Origin: an uncultured Eubacteriales bacterium
GTDB lineage: Bacteria; Bacillota; Clostridia; Oscillospirales; Oscillospiraceae
Direction: 5' to 3'
NCBI GenBank assembly: GCA_900544975.1
Contig: UQXI01000038.1
Location: 1-23,493, forward strand
Length of the DNA stretch: 23,493 bases
A model generated the notes under the pieces. It saw nothing but the letters and a program-made list of their open reading frames with translations. It did no database searches and was not told the origin of the DNA. The translations under genes were made by a program, and so were the position numbers. Positions 15,290-22,300 of the stretch are shown piece after piece (the stretch's first letter is position 1; each line of letters opens with the position of its first letter).

Positions 15290-15808
15290 GTGATTACGAT
15301 TTTGAAGACCCAGCGGGAGGTGCTCCCTGCGGCGAAGCTGATTGGTAAGCGGTACACCGACGCTGACCGGGACGACAGCGGCGGCTTTGGTGTGCAGTGG
15401 GGGCAGTGGTTTGCAAACCACTGGTTTGAGCCTCTTCTGGGAGCAGACTTGGCAGGGAACTGCAGCGATCCAGTGGGCGCCATGCGCTGCACAGCAGCCG
15501 GATTCGAATACTGGATTGGGGTGCTTGCCGCCCCGGAGCATCCAGTTCCAGAGGGCTATGAAGCGGTCCGAATTCCGGAGGGCGACCTGGGCGTTTGCTT
15601 CCTCTATGGCAAGGAGAACAGTGCGGACCTGTTCGGGATGGAAGCCCACAATGCCTGTGTGCAGGCTTGGGCAGATCTGGGTTGGCACCCCCAGCCGGAT
15701 GCTTGGTATCTGGAACGATACAACTGCCCCCGGTATACGGTACCGGATGAAAACGGCAATGTCATTCTGGATTATTGTACCTGCCTGCCCCCCATTTTCA
15801 AGGAATAG
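15290..15808 (+). CDS. GyrI-like / effector-binding domain protein
   Basis: The gene starts at a GTG at 15290, seven bases after AGGAGG (15277-15282) at the very end of acsV; only two bases separate acsV's stop from it, so translation is probably coupled. The 172-residue product looks like a stand-alone GyrI-like or AraC effector-binding domain: an opening ITILKTQREVLPAAKLIGKRY, a central AMRCTAAGFEYWIGVLA, VPEGYEAVRIPEGDLGVCFLYG, then an aromatic-rich end with DAWYLERYNCP and a closing beta strand. Such domains bind small aromatic or cationic ligands and lack DNA-binding parts of their own. The link with acsV and the DUF3786 gene could mean corrinoid or folate sensing, but that is speculation. 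Confidence 0.7.
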   Translation: MITILKTQREVLPAAKLIGKRYTDADRDDSGGFGVQWGQWFANHWFEPLLGADLAGNCSDPVGAMRCTAAGFEYWIGVLAAPEHPVPEGYEAVRIPEGDLGVCFLYGKENSADLFGMEAHNACVQAWADLGWHPQPDAWYLERYNCPRYTVPDENGNVILDYCTCLPPIFKE

Positions 15809-15814
15809 GAGAAC

Positions 15815-16432
15815 ATGCCCATGCAAGTGGAAAATCACAAAGAAGAAGTCCCGTTTGCCCACTATGAGACATTGTTTCGGAATCTAGACCCTCAGGAGAC
15901 CCTGAAGCGGCTGCCCTCTGCGGCGTTTGACGGAGCCCGCTTTACCCTGACCCTGCTGAACCGGACCTACGACATTGCCTGGCCGGACTATGCCATTTCT
16001 CCCCGGGACGGAGGTCCGCTCCCCGGTTTACCCACTCAGACCTTCCTCCTCCGGTGCCTGCTGGAGGCGAGGGAAGTGGAGAATCCCGGCATCTGGAAGA
16101 CGTTTCGGGAGATGCCCTGGGGGGAGCTGTATATCCAGCCCTTCACTGGCCGTTGCCTGACCCGGGCGGCGTTCACCTTTGGCGCCCGCCTAGCGGCGTT
16201 CCGGGCGGCCTGTGAGAAGCTGGGGGCGAAGCCCATTTCCCATGGAGACGCCGGCTATGAATTCCCCTTTTTCGGCCCCTATGCCATGGAAATCCTGGTG
16301 TGGGAGGGGGACGATGAATTCCCTCCCAGCGCCCAGATTCTGTACACCGGGAACTTTGCAGAGGGCTTTGCTGCCGAAGACCGGGTGGTCGCGGGAGATA
16401 TCCTGATCTCTCACATCAAAAGCGCAATGTAG
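15815..16432 (+). CDS. DUF3786 domain protein
   Basis: The product has 205 residues, or 203 if the second ATG at 15821 is used, which is better spaced (nine bases against three) from the AGGAG at 15807-15811. The C-terminal part (about 140-200) looks like DUF3786: GDAGYEFPFFGPYAMEILVWEGDDEFPPSAQILYTGN followed by FAAEDRVVAGDILISH. The front half (YDIAWPDYAISP and the conserved-looking FLLRCLLEA) fits the same family. Function is unknown. The protein is soluble, with no cysteine cluster of the kind seen in iron-sulfur versions. It is the last gene of the acsV transcript, six bases after the GyrI-like gene and before a terminator, so a role in corrinoid or CFeSP metabolism is plausible but inferred only from neighbours. 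Confidence 0.7.
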   Translation: MPMQVENHKEEVPFAHYETLFRNLDPQETLKRLPSAAFDGARFTLTLLNRTYDIAWPDYAISPRDGGPLPGLPTQTFLLRCLLEAREVENPGIWKTFREMPWGELYIQPFTGRCLTRAAFTFGARLAAFRAACEKLGAKPISHGDAGYEFPFFGPYAMEILVWEGDDEFPPSAQILYTGNFAEGFAAEDRVVAGDILISHIKSAM

Positions 16433-16447
16433 CCCGGTTTGAACTTG

Positions 16448-16482
16448 AGACCCGGCCCAGGCGAGGGCCGGGTCTATATATT
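16448..16482 (+). terminator. Rho-independent terminator after DUF3786
   Basis: An 11-base stem (16448-16458 with 16465-16475, AGACCCGGCCC) with a six-base loop is followed by ATATATT. The remaining bases up to 16620 hold only the upstream region of the AraC gene, with a weak TAAGAT -10-like box at 16589-16594. Confidence 0.8.
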
Positions 16483-16620
16483 GCGCGCCAATTTCCACTG
16501 CAGCGCCTCCTAGCTCTCGCCTGGAGCATAAACGGCACGAAAGACCAACTGTAGCAGAAAAAGTCGGGATTTTCCCCACAGGCTGTGCTAAGATAGGGGG
16601 GCGTAAAGGGGGGGACTTCA

Positions 16621-17469
16621 GTGGAGGATTGGACACAGGCGATTCAAAATGCGCTGGAATATGTGGAAGAGCATTTAGCGGGAGAACTGGAGATCTGTGA
16701 GATCTCCAGGCGAGCCTTTCTCTCTCCGTTTTATTTCCAGCGGATTTTTTCAACCCTGTGCGGCTTGGGCGTGGGCGAGTACATCCGCTACCGGCGATTG
16801 ACTCTGGCGGCGCAGGAGCTATGCAGCACCGATGCCAAGGTCATTGACGTTGCCGCAAAATACGGCTATAACTCCCCAGATGGTTTTAGCCGGGCATTCC
16901 AGCGCTTTCATGGAGTCCCTCCCTCCGCCGCAAAAAAGGCTGGGGCTAGCCTGAAAACGTTCGCCCCAGTACGAATCAAATTAACCTTGGAGGGTGGCAG
17001 TATGCTCGAATACAAAATTGTGGAAAAGTCCCAGTTCACCGTAGTTGGACTGGAGAAAACGTTTCATCCGGATACCAGCTATGAGGAAATTCCCAAATTT
17101 TGGCGCGAGGTCATGGAGATGGAACATCCCCCTGTCTGTGGTATGTACGGAATCTGCATAGATGTGGATGAGCAAGGCAAGGACTTTCTATACTGGATCG
17201 CAGACAACTACATTCCCTGGCAAGAGATTCCCACTGGTTGCACGGCCAAAGTAATTCCTGCTTCTACCTGGGCGGTATTTCCCTGCCGGGGTGCACTTCC
17301 CAAAGCACTGCAAGAGGTAAACACCCGGATATGGTCGGAGTGGCTGCCCAACTGCAAAACGTACCGTTTGGCGGGAAACTATAACGTTGAGATGTATGCA
17401 CCACCTCAGCCGAATCCTGAGGACAACTATTGCGAAATCTGGCTGCCTGTGGAAAAAGCCCTGGAATGA
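16621..17469 (+). CDS. AraC-family regulator with GyrI-like effector domain
   Basis: It starts at a GTG at 16621, preceded by GGGGGGGAC. The 282-residue product is Rob/SoxS-like in layout: two helix-turn-helix motifs in residues 1-110 (ICEISRRAFLSPFYFQRIF and IDVAAKYGYNSPDGFSRAFQRFHGVPP are the AraC signature), then a GyrI-like ligand-binding domain (about 125-280) beginning MLEYKIVEKSQFTVVGLEKTF and ending NVEMYAPPQPNPEDNYCEIWLPVEK. Members of this group sense small hydrophobic or cationic compounds and regulate transporters or stress genes. It is read from its own transcript after a terminator and is separated from the minus-strand genes by another. Its targets are unknown; the nearest gene with a similar domain is the one downstream of acsV. 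Confidence 0.88.
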   Translation: MEDWTQAIQNALEYVEEHLAGELEICEISRRAFLSPFYFQRIFSTLCGLGVGEYIRYRRLTLAAQELCSTDAKVIDVAAKYGYNSPDGFSRAFQRFHGVPPSAAKKAGASLKTFAPVRIKLTLEGGSMLEYKIVEKSQFTVVGLEKTFHPDTSYEEIPKFWREVMEMEHPPVCGMYGICIDVDEQGKDFLYWIADNYIPWQEIPTGCTAKVIPASTWAVFPCRGALPKALQEVNTRIWSEWLPNCKTYRLAGNYNVEMYAPPQPNPEDNYCEIWLPVEKALE

Positions 17470-17536
17470 TGTGTTTGGCACAGCATCCATTTGCATTGAT
17501 AACAGACACAGAGTGTTCCAATCTGTAAGCCACGTC

Positions 17537-17573
17537 ACAAAAGACCCGACCCTCATTGGGCCGGGTCTTTTGT
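17537..17573. terminator. Bidirectional terminator between converging genes
   Basis: A 16-base stem (17537-17552 with 17558-17573, one mismatch) contains ACAAAAGACCCG and ends in TCTTTT on the plus strand; the minus strand also ends in a T run (the AAAA at 17539-17542). It terminates the AraC gene from one side and the DUF1576 gene from the other. Confidence 0.9.
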
Positions 17574-17588
17574 AATAGACTGGAAGGG

Positions 17589-18926
17589 TTACCGTGCGCG
17601 GACAGCCCGGCGTTCTTCCCGGGTTTTGCAGAACCGCTCCAGCTGGGGCACCAGCGCCAGGCAGACGAAGGCTGCCGTAAAGCCTCCGTTGTATAGGCAG
17701 AAGCCGCCGTGAAGCAGCGGTACGCTGGTCACCAGGCAGAAGTGGAGCATACCGGCCAGGATTCCAAAGGGCCAGCCGTATTTCCCGGTGATGGGAGACA
17801 GACCATTGGCAAAGCAAAGGCCCACCACAATGGCTTGGGCGTTGATGGCCTGGGCAAAGGTTCCGCCGGCCACACCGGAGAGCCAACCCATGAGATAGGA
17901 GGCCGCCACATAGCCCACCATGATGGGCCACACGGTTTTGGGGTTGCTGCCGGAATTGCAGCAGGCCAACATACAGAAGATACAGCCGAAGGTGATGCCG
18001 TTGAAGGTGGCTCCAATCAGGTTGTAATACAGCACAATGAACAGGCCATACAGGCCCACATTCATGAGCATGGCCGCCTTGCCATACTTTTTGCTGAAAT
18101 CCACCCCATGGGCAGGGTCCTTCAGCAGGTTCCAGTAGGCTCCGGGTTTGCAGCCCATCAGAAGCGCAAACACCACACACAGCCCGAAGACTACGAAGCA
18201 GAAGACGTTGGTAATGGTCCAGGAGGCCACCTGTAGAGTCTCGGCAGCAGGGGCCGCCGGTAGCTCCACACCCATGGTCTTAAAGAGAATGGCCTGGAGG
18301 AAAAAGGCGGTCATACCCACAGGAACCGCAGCGGAATACAGGTCAAAGCCCTTGTGCACCTTGGGAGAATGGGCAAGACCTGCCGGGAGGAAGAACCCGA
18401 TGACCAGTCCCACACCCAGAGCCAGAAGAACGCCCTGCCAGGTGAAGCCGACTACCTCCGTGTTGGGATAGCGGATCAGCAGGTCCGTGATCAGCGGCGC
18501 GATGCCAGTGGAGAAGAGCATGGCGTTCACTTGATCCGCCACCTTTTCCCGCTTCACTAGGCAATACAGCACCACACCCAGGAAGGTGGGCCAGATGTTC
18601 AGCAGGTTGATGCCCCAGGAGCAGAAGCCTGCCGTCAGGAGGAAGGCCAGCGTGGACACATTGTTTGCCACTGCGCCGGGCAGGCAGTACAGGGCGGTGC
18701 AAATCAGGCACACCAGTCCCATATTCAGGAACGTAGCCGCGTAGCCGCCCACCGCAAAGTAATTGGTGGACACCTTCGACGGCTGAGACAGGATTTGCCA
18801 CAGGCCGGAGAACATGGAGCTCCGGTCTGGCATGATCATAGCAGCAACCAGAAACGCCACAGAGAAAAATGCGAATAGCAGCTTCAGAAAATTTGCCGGG
18901 GACAGGTCTCGTACTCTTTTTAACAT
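17589..18926 (-). CDS. DUF1576 integral membrane protein
   Basis: The 445-residue protein is almost wholly hydrophobic, with about ten to twelve membrane segments, and matches the conserved membrane family DUF1576: the opening LSPANFLKLLFAFFSVAFLVAAMIM, TNYFAVGGYAATFLNMGLV, SWGINLLNIWPTFLGVVLYC, LAHSPKVHKGFDLYSAAVPVGM, a central CKPGAYWNLLKDPAHGVDF, and AINAQAIVVGLCFANGLSPITGKYGWPFGILAGMLHF. Function is unknown; a transport role is possible but unproven. An ATG at 18932 overlaps the upstream stop by four bases; I prefer the ATG at 18926, six bases after GGTGAGGG. It is last on the minus-strand transcript, before a shared terminator. Confidence 0.85.
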   Translation of the reverse strand: MLKRVRDLSPANFLKLLFAFFSVAFLVAAMIMPDRSSMFSGLWQILSQPSKVSTNYFAVGGYAATFLNMGLVCLICTALYCLPGAVANNVSTLAFLLTAGFCSWGINLLNIWPTFLGVVLYCLVKREKVADQVNAMLFSTGIAPLITDLLIRYPNTEVVGFTWQGVLLALGVGLVIGFFLPAGLAHSPKVHKGFDLYSAAVPVGMTAFFLQAILFKTMGVELPAAPAAETLQVASWTITNVFCFVVFGLCVVFALLMGCKPGAYWNLLKDPAHGVDFSKKYGKAAMLMNVGLYGLFIVLYYNLIGATFNGITFGCIFCMLACCNSGSNPKTVWPIMVGYVAASYLMGWLSGVAGGTFAQAINAQAIVVGLCFANGLSPITGKYGWPFGILAGMLHFCLVTSVPLLHGGFCLYNGGFTAAFVCLALVPQLERFCKTREERRAVRAR

Positions 18927-18928
18927 AT

Positions 18929-20605
18929 TCATCCCTCACCAAAATGTACAATTATAAAGGTCTCCATCTCCTTTATATATCCAGCTTTCGGGTATTCCGG
19001 CATCGTCTCGGCAATTTCTTTGGCGGCTGTATACTGTGCTGCAGTACCCCGCAAAACTGGGCAGCCCTGTTGGGCAAATATTTGCGGCAGACAGCCGTTG
19101 ACGCCATAAATCCCGGGGAAAGCTTGCTCTGCCCACGGAATCAGCTTGATTGCAGGCGACTGCGCAACCGAAATCGCGGAGTCCTCAATTCCCAAAAGTG
19201 CGCTGGCCACAGAATAACCCAACCGGTCTTGTGTAATCAGCAAGCCAGGCTCCAACACATAATATCGCGCATTGGGGCTTCCTACAAATAGCACTGGCTT
19301 TTCTGTCAAGGGATAATCCCGCTGAAGATCTGCCGCTACACGGTCCAGAATTCGGTATTCAGACATACGCAAGCTGTAATTCCCGGAAAAGAAGCCATGA
19401 ATCTCAATGGTAACATTGAGGAGCACGACCGCAATCAAGGCAGCTACGGCACACTTTGTCCACTGATTTTTCCAGCGCTCTGCAAGCAGCCACCCGCCCA
19501 GCAATGCAGCGCCGGCAAAGAGGGGAAGCGCCTGACAAGAACGCTGCATCTGCAGTTGCCCTGAAATCAGAGAAAGTGCAAACGGCGAAAGGCAGGCACC
19601 CACAGCCCAAAGCAGGAACGTGGTCCGTTTTTTCCGAGCTGTTCCTATTATCCCAACCAGAAGAAAACCTACCAGTGCTACAAGCACCAAGAACAGAGAC
19701 GGACTGGCCAAGCCAGGATACAGATACTGCCGAAGAAACGACTCCCACAGCTTATGCAGCTGTGCTCCCGCACCTGGCTGGAACAGCCACGAAACAGACA
19801 GTGGGGAGCGGTAGTACGAATAATCCAGGGGAATCAATCCCCGCAGGATTTGCGTGATGGCGCTCCGGAAAACCATGGCGTATACCATCAGCCGGGCGGA
19901 ATAGCAAAGCGACAGCGCTGTCCGCCGCCATTTTGTAGCCTGCATTCGGTCTAAAGACAATCCGTCTGCCAGCATGATCAGGCATAGACCCGTCAAAAAT
20001 ACACTGGCAAATGACTCATATAGGCCAATGGCAACAGTCAGCAAAGCAGTTGCACCAATCGTGAGCAATACATGCCGCTTTTTCCCAGATTTTAAATCCA
20101 AACGTCTGTCTGAATATACCAGATAGAGACTCAGCGGAATTAGGCAGCTGCCTAAGCCCGCACCATTGTGCAAATAATAAATAAAGACCTCAGAGTTTAG
20201 CGCAAAGTTTACAAAGGCTCCAGAGAAAACCAAACAGGCCCCAGTGGACAGCCGTCGACCTAAAATATGCTGCAGAAGGGCGCACCAGAGGATCGCTGCA
20301 GCAGCCATCAGAAAAACACCCAAAAGGTCCATTAGAAAGGGGGCGTAATGGCCAATGGGAAAGAGCTGTCCCAGCAAAAACAGGGGCCAGCGGCCGATGA
20401 TTGCTACCAAACCGTCCACAAAGTACAGTCCCGCGCAGATATCGTCTATACCGGAAACCGGATGAGAAAGACGGAAGCCGTAGCCACCGGCAGCCAGAAG
20501 TGCCAGTCCAATCAGGTACCACTTTCTGTGAATCAGCTCAGAAACCGTTGACCAAAGCCCGGACCTGAAGCTTCTTGCTCCCAGAAAAACACCAGATCCC
20601 TGCAT
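18929..20605 (-). CDS. GtrII-like membrane glucosyltransferase family protein
   Basis: The product has 558 residues from the ATG at 20605, four bases after the folD stop; an ATG at 20644 would overlap folD by 35 bases. Neither has a clear ribosome binding site, so translation may be coupled to folD. The layout fits GT-C membrane glycosyltransferases of the Glucos_trans_II type: a first membrane helix (about 30-45), then GIDD with Asp54 and Asp55 at the expected acidic active site, around ten further membrane segments, and a C-terminal extracytoplasmic region from about residue 430 on (LPLTEKPVLFVGSP, RYYVLEPGL, IKLIPWAEQAFPGIYGVNG). The likely role is transfer of a sugar from a lipid carrier to a cell-surface polymer, not known in detail. 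G+C content appears lower than in its folate-gene neighbours, hinting at transfer. Confidence 0.75.
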   Translation of the reverse strand: MQGSGVFLGARSFRSGLWSTVSELIHRKWYLIGLALLAAGGYGFRLSHPVSGIDDICAGLYFVDGLVAIIGRWPLFLLGQLFPIGHYAPFLMDLLGVFLMAAAAILWCALLQHILGRRLSTGACLVFSGAFVNFALNSEVFIYYLHNGAGLGSCLIPLSLYLVYSDRRLDLKSGKKRHVLLTIGATALLTVAIGLYESFASVFLTGLCLIMLADGLSLDRMQATKWRRTALSLCYSARLMVYAMVFRSAITQILRGLIPLDYSYYRSPLSVSWLFQPGAGAQLHKLWESFLRQYLYPGLASPSLFLVLVALVGFLLVGIIGTARKKRTTFLLWAVGACLSPFALSLISGQLQMQRSCQALPLFAGAALLGGWLLAERWKNQWTKCAVAALIAVVLLNVTIEIHGFFSGNYSLRMSEYRILDRVAADLQRDYPLTEKPVLFVGSPNARYYVLEPGLLITQDRLGYSVASALLGIEDSAISVAQSPAIKLIPWAEQAFPGIYGVNGCLPQIFAQQGCPVLRGTAAQYTAAKEIAETMPEYPKAGYIKEMETFIIVHFGEG

Positions 20606-20609
20606 AGAA

Positions 20610-21494
20610 TTAGGAATGCACCCGCTCTGCAGCCTCCACCACATGCTTCATGAGCACAGAGGTGGTGACAGAGCCCACACCGCCGGGGACCGGGGTGATG
20701 GCTTCCACGATGGGCTCCACTTCCTCAAACACGGCGTCACCGGCAATGGCGCCCTTGCCGCCCTTGCTGTTGACCTTGTTGGGATCCCAGTTGATGGAGA
20801 CGTCAATGACCACCTGGCCGGGACGGACGTATTCTTTGGTCAGGCTGCCCAACACACCGGCAGCGGACACCAAAATGTCGGCGGACCGGGCCACTTCGGC
20901 GGTGTTGACGGTCTTGGTGTGGCAGACGGTGACGGTGGCATTCTTGCCCATGAGCATCATAGCGGCGGGCTTGCCCACCACCAGGCTGCGGCCGATGACG
21001 ACGGCGGATTTGCCCTTGCAGTCGATGCCATAGTAATCCAGAATTTCCATGCAGGCTTCCGGGGTGCAGGGGGCGTAACCCAGGTCTTTGCGGCCCTCGA
21101 ACACACCGGCATTGCTCAGGTCTGTCATGCAGTCCACGTCCTTTTTGGGGTCCAGACGGTTGCAGATTTCATCCTGGTCTGCCTTCAGATGCTTGGGCAG
21201 GGGACGGAACATGAGGACGCCATGAACAGAATCGTCCCCGTTGATTTCATCGATGGTTGCCATGAGGGCTTCTTTGGTCACATCTTCGGGCAGCTCGTAC
21301 TTCTTCACGGCGACGCCCACCAGTTCGGCCCGCTTGGTGGCGCCCTTCTCATAGGACAGATCGCTGGGGTTGGCGCCACAGCGAACGATGGCCAGGGTGG
21401 GGATGATGCCCCGTTCTTTCAGGGCTGCGGTACGCTCCATGAGCTTTTCATTGAGGGCATCGGTCACTTCTTTGCCCAATAACAGCTTTGCCAT
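20610..21494 (-). CDS. folD: Methylene-THF dehydrogenase / methenyl-THF cyclohydrolase
   Basis: The 294-residue protein is FolD, which interconverts methylene-THF and methenyl-THF with NAD(P) and can also hydrolyse methenyl-THF. Visible are the opening MAKLLLGKEVTDALNEKL, the catalytic-site segment SYEKGATKRAELVGV (Tyr48, Lys54), VHGVLMFRPLPKHL, PCTPEACMEIL, and the nucleotide site VVIGRSLVVGKPAAMMLM, with the late PVPGGVGSVTTSVLMKHVV. In E. coli the equivalent Tyr and Lys are four residues apart; here they are six apart, as I recall in a divergent clostridial FolD group. GGAGG precedes the ATG. It lies 17 bases after fchA, which supplies a second cyclohydrolase. Confidence 0.95.
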   Translation of the reverse strand: MAKLLLGKEVTDALNEKLMERTAALKERGIIPTLAIVRCGANPSDLSYEKGATKRAELVGVAVKKYELPEDVTKEALMATIDEINGDDSVHGVLMFRPLPKHLKADQDEICNRLDPKKDVDCMTDLSNAGVFEGRKDLGYAPCTPEACMEILDYYGIDCKGKSAVVIGRSLVVGKPAAMMLMGKNATVTVCHTKTVNTAEVARSADILVSAAGVLGSLTKEYVRPGQVVIDVSINWDPNKVNSKGGKGAIAGDAVFEEVEPIVEAITPVPGGVGSVTTSVLMKHVVEAAERVHS

Positions 21495-21511
21495 ATTCCA
21501 TTTCCTCCTGC

Positions 21512-22132
21512 TTATTTAAAAAAGCCTGCTTTTACGCTGTCAAAGATCTGGTCGGCCAGAGCGCCATACTGGTCCAGCATGCCCAGGCACTTGGCGTTCA
21601 TTTCCTCGGCAGTCTCGCGATTTTGCAGGGTCTTCGTGTTGATGAAGACGTTGAGAGAAGCGGCCTGTAAGGCTGCCTTCACGCACACAGCGCCACAACC
21701 GGCGTCGGATACAGCCAGGCGGCTGCCCTTGGCGGCAAAGACTGCAATGGCGTCCAGGGCCTCACAGCACAGTTCCATAATCCGCATGGGAACGGCACAG
21801 GCGGTGACAGTTGCCTCCTCCAGGATCTGCCCCCGGTTGGGGTCGTCCTTGGGGATGCCATAGGCCTTGGCCAGGGGCTCAAAGCCCACGGCGTCGGCGG
21901 CAACCTGGTCCAAAAGCTCGGTCTGAAGGGCGTCGCACTTGGCCTTCAGGGCGAGAATTTCCTCTTCCACATCGGCGTATTTCTTTTTGCCCACGGTGAG
22001 GGATCCCACCATGTTGCCCAGGGCTGTACCTACGGCGCCCACCAGGGCTGCCGCACCGCCGCCGCCAGGCGTGGGGGCATTGGAGGCCAGAACCTCCACA
22101 AATTTGCGGCAGGATTCGTTGGTCATATCCAT
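21512..22132 (-). CDS. fchA: Methenyltetrahydrofolate cyclohydrolase (cyclodeaminase family)
   Basis: The 206-residue, all-helical protein is FchA of the formiminotransferase-cyclodeaminase family. It interconverts formyl-THF and methenyl-THF between Fhs and FolD. Typical are CRKFVEVLASNAPTPGGGGAAALVGAVGTALGNMVG (about 8-43), TVGKKKYADVEEE and the later DPNRGQILEEATVTACAVP (about 105-123). The ATG at 22132 is nine bases after AAAGGAG. It heads the transcript that also carries folD and two membrane-protein genes. A terminator separates it from fhs, although both act in the same pathway. FolD can have the same cyclohydrolase activity, so the pair is partly redundant, as in many acetogens. Confidence 0.93.
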   Translation of the reverse strand: MDMTNESCRKFVEVLASNAPTPGGGGAAALVGAVGTALGNMVGSLTVGKKKYADVEEEILALKAKCDALQTELLDQVAADAVGFEPLAKAYGIPKDDPNRGQILEEATVTACAVPMRIMELCCEALDAIAVFAAKGSRLAVSDAGCGAVCVKAALQAASLNVFINTKTLQNRETAEEMNAKCLGMLDQYGALADQIFDSVKAGFFK

Positions 22133-22182
22133 GTTTCAAATCTCCTTTATGTCATGTAGGTCTACCGGATTCCAGGCAAGTT

Positions 22183-22213
22183 CCTCCCTCCGGCGAGGGA
22201 GGTAGTCCGGAGG
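22183..22213. promoter_or_regulatory. Alternative hairpins in the fchA leader
   Basis: Two mutually exclusive pairings exist. One is CCTCCCTC (22183-22190) with GAGGGAGG (22195-22202), an eight-base stem with loop CGGC. The other is CCTCCGG (22187-22193) with CCGGAGG (22207-22213). They lie 51-81 bases upstream of fchA on the minus strand. The sequence also resembles dispersed palindromic repeats. No known folate riboswitch is recognisable in 22133-22254, and no strong promoter stands out. Confidence 0.4.
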
Positions 22214-22254
22214 CGTTACTGTGCCAATATCAGTAGGTTTCCGATACAACACCC

Positions 22255-22285
22255 AAAAGGCGCAGACGGCGAAGCCGCCTGCGCC
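22255..22285 (-). terminator. Rho-independent terminator after fhs
   Basis: A 12-base stem (22259-22270 with 22274-22285, one mismatch as G-T on the minus strand) with a GAA/TTC loop is followed on the minus strand by four T residues (plus-strand A run 22255-22258). It lies 15 bases past the fhs stop, so fhs and fchA are probably separate transcription units. Confidence 0.85.
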
Positions 22286-22300
22286 TCATAGAATATGGAT

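Noticed and set aside
20616..21482. Plus-strand open frame opposite folD, and a similar one opposite fhs (22295-23329)
   Set aside because: Shadows of clear folate enzymes; compositions rich in Gly, His and Val with no motifs.
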